DNA of 17,347 nt from Merdicola sp048393175 (GTDB lineage: Bacteria > Bacillota > Clostridia > TANB77 > CAG-508), in contig DBFJJM010000066.1 of assembly GCA_048393175.1 (NCBI GenBank), forward strand, positions 1 through 17,347, written 5' to 3'. The notes beneath the pieces were generated by a model that worked only from the letters and a program-made list of their open reading frames with translations, was not told the origin of the DNA and ran no database searches. A program made the position numbers and the translations under genes. Shown piece after piece: positions 1 through 4,934 of this stretch; positions within the stretch are counted from its first letter, which is position 1; every line of letters begins with the position of its first letter.

Positions 1-664
1 TTGCTTGTGCTTTTAAATATCCTCCTAATGTTTTTGTAATTTCTCTAATATGAACTGCCATTTTTTTAACCCACGTTTCTGGTAAATGATGTTCTACTTG
101 GTCTAACATATATATCTTATCTGTACAAATAAAATATAAAGAAAGTAGTGTTACAACAAAATAAATGGCAATGGTAGGCACTTGGGAAATTAAATTGATT
201 AGGTTATTTAACATTCCTTTTAACCATACGGAGATATTAGCTAGAAAGTCGCTTGACGCATCTTGTATTAATTTTCCGAATTGTTCTGTTAACTTAAACT
301 TTGAAAAATCAAAGTTTTGAAATAATTGATTGATAAAATCATAAGCTTTGTCTAGATACTGGTTTAAACCTTGTAATAAATTAGATGCTTCTCCTATTAA
401 TGTTGTAATTCCCCATATGAGTAAGCCGGCAATAATAGCAAAAACAAGAATAAAAATAATAATAGCACTCGTTTTTCTTTTTAATTTTGTTTTTCGCATC
501 AGATAACGAATAGCAGGTTCTATCATAAGAGATAAAACAAAAGCAATCAAAAAAGGTAAATAAAATACTGCTAGTTTAAAAGAAAGATAAACTCCTACTA
601 TACTTAGAAGGAGTAATAATAGACGTCTTACTACTTTAGACCAATAACTCATATCTACAACCAA
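1..664 (-). CDS. ytvI: YtvI-like sporulation integral membrane protein (AI-2E transporter family), 3' end outside window
   Basis: About 221 codons are visible; the gene runs off the left edge, so the C-terminal part is missing. The N-terminus has a basic start followed by two long hydrophobic segments (roughly residues 13-45 and 65-90) separated by a basic loop rich in Lys and Arg. A long amphipathic region and a further membrane segment (around 'TIAIYFVVTLLSLYFI') follow. This is the layout of the AI-2E/PerM permease family, and the N-terminus most resembles the sporulation protein YtvI. I choose a TTG start at 664 because AGAGG lies 7-8 bases upstream of it; the ATG at 652, four codons in, has no ribosome binding site at a good distance. 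No CGG codon is used. The family is secure; the YtvI assignment within it is likely. The exact transported substrate is unknown. Confidence 0.8.
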   Translation of the reverse strand, partial: MVVDMSYWSKVVRRLLLLLLSIVGVYLSFKLAVFYLPFLIAFVLSLMIEPAIRYLMRKTKLKRKTSAIIIFILVFAIIAGLLIWGITTLIGEASNLLQGLNQYLDKAYDFINQLFQNFDFSKFKLTEQFGKLIQDASSDFLANISVWLKGMLNNLINLISQVPTIAIYFVVTLLSLYFICTDKIYMLDQVEHHLPETWVKKMAVHIREITKTLGGYLKAQA

Positions 665-716
665 TTTTTTTCCTCTTTTCTTTCTAGCTTGTCTTTTCTA
701 TACTATATTATATGTA

Positions 717-749
717 AAAAGAGATACTATTTATACCTGTATCTCTTTT
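717..749 (-). terminator. Intrinsic terminator after the CBS gene
   Basis: An 11-bp perfect stem (717-727 with 739-749, AAAAGAGATAC paired with its complement) has an 11-base loop. On the minus strand it is followed by TTTTT. It lies 20 bases beyond the stop of the CBS-domain gene. Confidence 0.8.
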
Positions 750-768
750 CTCTTTTTACAATATTGTT

Positions 769-1206
769 CTATTCAGCATTTTTTGCACCATTGCAACAGA
801 TATTTTCTACTGTACAACCTACATCTACGCTATCTACTTGTTCATTTTTTGCTAAATCTCCTAATGTTAACATACCTACTAGTTTTCCATTTTCTACTAC
901 TGGTATTCTTCTTATTTGATATTGGCCCATTTTTTCTTCTGCTGTTTGAATATCATCTTCTGCATTACAACAGCAAGTATTACAAGACATAATATCTTTT
1001 ACTGGTTCCGATTTAACATCTTTATCACAAGCTATGCAACGTAAGATGATATCTCTATCTGTTACAATTCCTACAACTTGGTCATTATTATCGCAAACAG
1101 GAAGACATCCTACATGATTATCACACATCATTTTTGCCACATCACTAATTTTGTTATCTTGTTTCACATAACAAATTTTTGAATTCATACAATCTTTTAC
1201 TTTCAT
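769..1206 (-). CDS. Cys-rich tandem CBS-domain protein
   Basis: This 145-residue protein consists almost entirely of two CBS motifs: about residues 1-58 (with the TDRDIILR stretch) and about 70-122 (with QIRRIPVVENGKLVGML). CBS pairs bind adenine nucleotides or S-adenosylmethionine and act as energy or ligand sensors, usually in the cytoplasm. The protein has no fused enzyme or DNA-binding domain, so its partner is unknown. It is unusually rich in cysteine: 14 residues, at 6, 12, 28, 34, 38, 57, 60, 75, 78-80, 131, 137 and 138, including a CxxCCC run in the linker and a terminal CC. That suggests metal binding or redox chemistry, but this is inference. GGAGG lies 6 bases before the ATG. A terminator follows, so it is probably monocistronic. 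Confidence 0.88.
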   Translation of the reverse strand: MKVKDCMNSKICYVKQDNKISDVAKMMCDNHVGCLPVCDNNDQVVGIVTDRDIILRCIACDKDVKSEPVKDIMSCNTCCCNAEDDIQTAEEKMGQYQIRRIPVVENGKLVGMLTLGDLAKNEQVDSVDVGCTVENICCNGAKNAE

Positions 1207-1315
1207 TTTTTCCCTCCTTTTTTCTTACATTCTTATTTTAACCGATAACAAAAATACTATACAAACCAAATATTGTTTTATGAAATTTTTTTCATTTTAG
1301 GATTTTTTTACCAAA

Positions 1316-1343
1316 AAAGAATGCTCTTATACAAGCATTCTTT
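1316..1343 (-). terminator. Intrinsic terminator of the coat-like gene
   Basis: A 10-bp stem (AAAGAATGCT, 1316-1325, with 1334-1343) has an 8-base loop and is followed on the minus strand by TTTTTT. It starts 11 bases after the stop of the frameshifted reading frame (1355-1357). This fits that frame being the real end of the gene. Confidence 0.8.
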
Positions 1344-1354
1344 AAATTTAATGT

Positions 1355-1937
1355 TTAAACAAAATAATCATCATATCCTCTTGGTTGTGGTCTTGTGGGT
1401 GGAACAACAGGTCCGAGGTCCTCCTGGAAAGGGCGGTCTTGGTGGGAAGGGTGGACGTGGTGGATTAGGGTTTGGTCCAGGAAACGGTGGTCTTGGTGGT
1501 CTATTATTTTGTAATAATTGTTTTAATACTAAAATTTTGATTAAGTCTCGTAACAAAAAGTTTTGCTGTCTTGTCTCTGGGACCTCTTCTTTTTTTATGT
1601 TTGGATTACGTACGTCCCCATTTTTTAGTTCTACTTTTGTCTGTTTTGCTTTGACCTGTATTTCTGTTGTTTCTACTGCCTGATAAACAGTTTGCGTAAT
1701 TTCTTCCACTACTTCTTTTGTAATAGGTTTTACATTTTCATTGCAAGCTTTACATACCATAGGATTAAGTATTCTATAGATGTCTGGATATAAATCTTCA
1801 CAATCATTTTCTTCTACTACGTTATTAGAATTCATAGCAGGATAAGGCATGTAATTATCATATGTAGGATTTCCTTCTGGCATACACGAATAACCAAGCA
1901 CACTTCTCATGTAGTCTTCGTAAGATTGATTATACAT
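1355..1937 (-). CDS. Pro-rich spore-coat-like protein, read through a +1 frameshift at CGG
   Basis: Likely a structural spore protein, though I do not recognise a named family. It opens with MYNQSYEDYMRSVLGY, has a central Cys-containing segment (YPDIYRILNPMVCKAC, about residues 50-65), a hydrophobic stretch near 128-140 and a Pro-rich tail. In frame 0 the tail breaks at codon 175 (CGG) and ends at TGA (1371-1373) with an odd Cys/Thr/Lys-rich sequence of 14 residues. Skipping the C of CGG gives GPVVPPTRPQPRGY followed by DDYFV and TAA at 1355: 193 residues whose tail matches the Pro/Arg/Gly composition before the shift. GGAGGT lies 6 bases before the ATG. A sigma-K-like promoter precedes it and a terminator follows at 1316-1343. 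If frameshifting is inefficient, a 188-residue frame-0 form is also made. The spore role rests on promoter and composition. Confidence 0.72.
1413..1425 (-). other. Proposed +1 frameshift site in the coat-like gene
   Basis: On the minus strand the order is AGGAGG (1425-1420), one A, CCT (P-site codon, 1418-1416) and CGG (1415-1413). Skipping the base at 1415 makes the next codon GGA (Gly). The AGGAGG just upstream resembles the Shine-Dalgarno-like stimulator of the prfB +1 site, where the spacing is 3 bases rather than 1. The shift restores a Pro-rich tail. Confidence 0.65.
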
Positions 1938-1963
1938 TTTACTACCTCCTTCATTTCTATTGG

Positions 1964-1992
1964 TATAGTATGAAGGAAATAGCGTTTTGGTG
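1964..1992 (-). promoter_or_regulatory. Sigma-K-type promoter of the coat-like gene
   Basis: On the minus strand, CACC (1992-1989) is followed after 16 bases by CATACTATA (1972-1964). The Bacillus sigma-K consensus is mACm, a 16-17 base spacer, then CATAnnnTA, so both boxes and the spacing fit. The start of transcription would lie about 20 bases before the ATG. This predicts late mother-cell expression. Confidence 0.6.
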
Positions 1993-1997
1993 CATAT

Positions 1998-3398
1998 TTA
2001 TTTGGCAAATAGATTGTTTACAAGCTGTTTAAATAGTTGTCCTCTTTGAGCAAAATTTTCAAACATATCAAAACTAGCACTAGCTGGAGAAAATAAAACA
2101 ATCTGACCAGGTTTTGCTACTTGATGAGCGATTTGAACCGTTTGTTCTAAGCTATTACACAAAAAAATAGGTAGGGATTGATGCCTTTTTTCTAATTCTT
2201 GTGTTACACAAGTTAATATTTTTTCTGCTGTTTGACCAAGTAATATTAATCCTTTTACCTTTTCTAAAACAGGCTTTACTAAAGGAGTATAATCTAAATT
2301 TTTATCATATCCTCCCGCTATTAAAATTATCTGTTCCTCAAAAGAATTTAATCCTGCAATCGTTCTAGTAGGTGTGGAGCTTACAGAATCATTATACCAT
2401 TTTACATCTTGTATTTGTCCTAAATATTCTAATCGATGTTCGACTCCTTGAAATTCTAAAATTGCTTTTGTCGCTATTTGGGGGTCTACAAAGTCCTTTG
2501 TAGCAGCTAAAGCAGCACAAATATTTTCATAATTATGAATTCCTCTTAATGGAATTTCTTTTGTATGTAAAATATGTTTTCTTAATCGGTCATGACATTC
2601 TTTAATTTTTCCATCATCTACAATCCACCCATCTTCTAATCTTGTTTTACTACTAAAAAAACGTACTTTTCCGTTTATTTGGTCTTTGCATTTTCTAGTT
2701 ATATTATTATCATAATTTAATACTACGATATTGTTATCTGATTGATGCAAAAAGATTTGCTTTTTTGCATCAATATATTCTTCATAAGAATGATGAATAT
2801 TTAAATGATTTGGACTAATATTCGTAATTACTGCAGTTTGAGGACTTACTTCCATTTGCATTAACTGAAAACTGCTTAGTTCTAGCACGACAACATCTTC
2901 TTTTTTTATTTGGGGTAATTTTGTAAAAAGCGGAGTTCCAATATTTCCTCCTAAATGACAGGTATAACCTGCTTTTTCTAGTATTTTAAAAATAAGAGTA
3001 GAAGTAGTGGTTTTTCCATCACTTCCTGTTACGCCAATCATATAACAAGGACACATTTTCATAAAAAGTTCTATTTCAGAAGTAACAATCGCCCCTCTTT
3101 TTTCTTCTCGAATTAATTCTTTTCTTGTTGGTAAAATACTAGGAGAACGTAAAATCAAATCAAAATCTTTTAAATTTTCCAAACTATTTTCACCCAAAAA
3201 CCCTTGCATCGAATAGGAAACCATTTTGTTTCTAACTTCATTAGAAAGGTCTTCGACTTCTTTATTATCAAAAATAGAAACATTTGCACCAACTTGATAA
3301 AGATAATCTAAGAGCGGCCCATTACTAACCCCTACGCCTAAAACAGCAACTCTTCGATTTTTTAGGTATTGATTAAATTCTTGCCATTTTTCATTCAA
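1998..3398 (-). CDS. murD: UDP-N-acetylmuramoyl-L-alanine--D-glutamate ligase MurD
   Basis: MurD adds D-glutamate to UDP-MurNAc-L-Ala in the cytoplasmic steps of peptidoglycan synthesis, using ATP. Visible features: an N-terminal Rossmann-like domain opening with VAVLGVGVSNGPLL, the Mur ligase P-loop GVTGSDGKTTT (about residues 122-132), the ITNISPNHLNIHHSYEEY segment of the central domain followed by AKKQIF with the likely carbamylated Lys, and the C-terminal ligase domain with VEHRLEYLG, YNDSVSSTPT and the late FSPASASFDMFENFAQRG block. I choose a TTG start at 3398, giving 466 residues, because GAAAGGGTGA lies just upstream and the protein then begins NEKWQEF as is usual. The frame stays open upstream to 3488, but that part overlaps the preceding gene. 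The gene follows the kinase gene by 28 bases, probably as the last gene of the pncC operon. Confidence 0.95.
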   Translation of the reverse strand: MNEKWQEFNQYLKNRRVAVLGVGVSNGPLLDYLYQVGANVSIFDNKEVEDLSNEVRNKMVSYSMQGFLGENSLENLKDFDLILRSPSILPTRKELIREEKRGAIVTSEIELFMKMCPCYMIGVTGSDGKTTTSTLIFKILEKAGYTCHLGGNIGTPLFTKLPQIKKEDVVVLELSSFQLMQMEVSPQTAVITNISPNHLNIHHSYEEYIDAKKQIFLHQSDNNIVVLNYDNNITRKCKDQINGKVRFFSSKTRLEDGWIVDDGKIKECHDRLRKHILHTKEIPLRGIHNYENICAALAATKDFVDPQIATKAILEFQGVEHRLEYLGQIQDVKWYNDSVSSTPTRTIAGLNSFEEQIILIAGGYDKNLDYTPLVKPVLEKVKGLILLGQTAEKILTCVTQELEKRHQSLPIFLCNSLEQTVQIAHQVAKPGQIVLFSPASASFDMFENFAQRGQLFKQLVNNLFAK

Positions 3399-3426
3399 TA
3401 TCTTCACCCTTTCTTTGCTTTTTCTA

Positions 3427-4110
3427 TTATTGTATGTATTTAAAAACTTGTTGTGCAGATTCTTTTGGGGTTTTACAATTGGTAACATCTATTGTAATTG
3501 TTTTTTCTGCTCTATCGTAATATCCAGCTTGTTTTTGTAACTCATCTCTTTTTTCAATCATTTGTCTTACTTCTTTTTCGGATGCTATTTTTCCATATTG
3601 TATCATTTTACGTCTAAGTCGTTCTTGCAAAGATGCGGTAATGAAAAAATGATAATCTACTTCCGGATACATTCTTACAATATCACGAGAAGATAAAATA
3701 ACAATATACTGTTTTTTAAAATGATTAATGACTTGTTTTCCGAACTCATATAATTTAGTATTATCTGCTATTTTACTTACTGTAGAAACAGCAAGAGAAG
3801 AGTTAAGCGATTGTAACTCTTTTTCTTCTATTTTTTTATCATGAAGGTAAACCATACTTTGTCTATTTTCTATCTTTATTTCTAGTTGTAATTTTTCTAA
3901 CATACTTCTCGCATCTACTTGTACTAATTTTTTTGCCATTTCTTCTAAGTTCATGCCAGACTGCATGATGCCGAAAACAACTGCTCTATAAATATCTCCT
4001 CCACTTAATAAAATTGAATCTGGAATTAGGTTTAATAATTCTTTGCAGAGAGCTGTTTTTCCCGCTCCTACTAATCCTTCTATTCCTATTACCCTATTTT
4101 CTGTTTTCAT
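3427..4110 (-). CDS. Cytidylate kinase-like P-loop kinase
   Basis: This 227-residue protein belongs to the cytidylate kinase-like nucleoside monophosphate kinases. The P-loop is GLVGAGKT (residues 12-19). GGDIYRAVVF stands where CMP kinases carry the acceptor-site D-x-x-x-x-Y-R-A motif. Further on, SSRDIVRMYPEVDYHFFITASLQERLRRK matches the family's GRDIGT...P.A..K.FLTA...R..RR block, including the lid arginines. The match is clear but diverged; the usual Gly before RDI is missing, so the substrate could differ from CMP/dCMP. Its ATG overlaps the pncC stop by ATGA (4107-4110), indicating translational coupling, and murD follows after 28 bases. I leave the gene symbol blank because the true cmk may lie elsewhere. 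Confidence 0.82.
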   Translation of the reverse strand: MKTENRVIGIEGLVGAGKTALCKELLNLIPDSILLSGGDIYRAVVFGIMQSGMNLEEMAKKLVQVDARSMLEKLQLEIKIENRQSMVYLHDKKIEEKELQSLNSSLAVSTVSKIADNTKLYEFGKQVINHFKKQYIVILSSRDIVRMYPEVDYHFFITASLQERLRRKMIQYGKIASEKEVRQMIEKRDELQKQAGYYDRAEKTITIDVTNCKTPKESAQQVFKYIQ

Positions 4111-4635
4111 TCTTTTTCTTCCTCCTGCATTTTTTTTATTAACTCTATTATTTTTTCTGTAATTTTTGTTACAACAATTTCTTTTTTCTCTTGCCTTTTT
4201 AAAAGCGGATTAATTTCTAATCGAAAAGTATGTGTTTTTCTTTTTGGCACATAATAGATAGTATAAAAAACAGTTTGCTTTTCGATTCCGGTTTTATCTG
4301 GGTCTTTATCTCCTAAATAGCCTGTTATTCCAACAGCCCAAGTAGAGGGAATCATTTTTGTTATTTGTTTTGCCATCTCTTCTGCTACTTGTCTACTGTA
4401 AACTGTGTATTTTTCAATTGTTTCTTTTTTTACTCCAAAACGTTCTTTTATTTGGCTAGAATAGGAAACAAGACTGCCTAAAAAAATAGGAGAACTACCG
4501 AGAAACATTGGTAATCTCACTAGCAAATAATCCTCCTGTACACGACTCCATTGCAGTTACAGTTTCTTTTCTGTTTTTTAACATTTTAACCAATATTTTC
4601 ATTTTTTCTATTGAAATCACCTTCTTTTGGTTCAT
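4107..4635 (-). CDS. pncC: PncC/CinA C-terminal-type nicotinamide-nucleotide amidohydrolase, read through a +1 frameshift at CGG
   Basis: PncC converts nicotinamide mononucleotide to nicotinic acid mononucleotide, a pyridine-nucleotide salvage step. With ATG at 4635 (AAGGTG 7 bases upstream) frame 0 encodes 46 residues containing the family signature ESCTGG (30-35) and LFASEITNVS, then CGG TAG. Dropping the C of CGG gives Gly and continues as GSSPIFLGSLVSYSSQIKERFG, exactly the family's GSS.YFLGG.VSYS region, and later VGITGYLGDKDP. The full product is 175 residues, a normal size for stand-alone PncC; neither half alone would work. The second half's codon use and conservation look intact, arguing against an old pseudogene. 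The stop overlaps the next gene by ATGA. A second AAGGTGAT copy lies 24 bases downstream of the first and precedes other in-frame starts at 4620 and 4602. Confidence 0.82.
4495..4503 (-). other. Proposed +1 frameshift site in pncC
   Basis: Minus-strand codons are TCT (4503-4501), CGG (4500-4498) and TAG (4497-4495). Skipping the C at 4500 replaces CGG TAG by GGT AGT and restores the conserved VSGSS sequence. The arrangement resembles the prfB site (CTT TGA C), but with CGG as the stalled codon and a stop directly behind it. No Shine-Dalgarno-like element lies close upstream; the nearest AGGAGG is about 30 bases away. Confidence 0.72.
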
Positions 4636-4677
4636 TATATATCACCTTCTTTAAAATTACAATTTTTAGTCTATGAA

Positions 4678-4704
4678 TATTTTTCTCTAAAAGGGAGAAA
4701 AATA
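4678..4704. repeat. 10-bp perfect inverted repeat in the pncC / Asn-rich divergent region
   Basis: TATTTTTCTC (4678-4687) and its exact complement (4695-4704) are separated by 7 bases. The repeat lies between the divergent pncC and Asn-rich genes, so it could be an operator for either or a leader hairpin. No T-run follows, so it is not a standard terminator. Confidence 0.5.
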
Positions 4705-4736
4705 TGAGTGTAAAAAGGAAATGGAGGTGCCAGATT

Positions 4737-4865
4737 ATGTCAGAGAAAAATAATAACAAGAACAATAACCAAAATAATAACAACAACAATAAATCTAACA
4801 GAAACAACAATAATAACAACCAAAACAATGAAAGAATAAATAACAACAATAGAAACTGTGATTAG
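4737..4865 (+). CDS. Asn-rich 42-residue microprotein
   Basis: The protein begins MSEKNNNKNNN and is dominated by Asn with scattered Gln, Lys, Arg and Ser, ending RNCD. It has one Cys, no hydrophobic stretch and is expected to be disordered. A strong GGAGG (4723-4727) sits 9 bases before the ATG, and a long hairpin terminator begins 13 bases after the stop, so this is a complete small gene rather than simple repeat DNA. An upstream in-frame ATG (4704, after AAGGGAG) would add 11 residues, but it overlaps the inverted repeat. I do not recognise the family. The neighbourhood contains sporulation genes, and a TGAATA sequence at 4674-4679 weakly resembles a sigma-G -35 element, so a spore role is possible but unproven. 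The opposite strand's Leu/Phe-rich frame is its shadow. Confidence 0.68.
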   Translation: MSEKNNNKNNNQNNNNNNKSNRNNNNNNQNNERINNNNRNCD

Positions 4866-4878
4866 TTTTTAAAAGCAT

Positions 4879-4934
4879 AACAGAGAAATGGTAAAGAATC
4901 TTTTTTTTACTATTTCTCTGTTCTTTTTATTTTT
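4879..4934 (+). terminator. Long hairpin terminator of the Asn-rich gene, convergent with uvrA
   Basis: A 17-bp stem (4879-4895 with 4906-4922) has one G-T wobble and a 10-base loop, followed on the plus strand by CTTTTTATTTTT. It also lies just past the uvrA stop, so it may act on both converging genes. The minus-strand T-run is weaker. Confidence 0.82.

Noticed and set aside
1273..1683. Gly-rich plus-strand reading frame
   Set aside because: It is the antisense shadow of the Pro-rich coat tail and has no ribosome binding site.
1998..3488. Longer MurD starting at 3488
   Set aside because: The first 30 codons overlap the kinase gene, are not MurD-like, and the TTG at 3398 has the ribosome binding site.
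4107..4526. pncC as a shorter gene starting at an internal TTG (4526)
   Set aside because: It would lack the ESCTGG signature, begins with a nonsense stretch in the wrong frame and has no ribosome binding site; the missing signature is present upstream in the other frame.
4586..4849. Leu/Phe-rich reading frame on the minus strand
   Set aside because: It is the reverse of the Asn-rich gene and runs into the pncC leader; low complexity explains its length.
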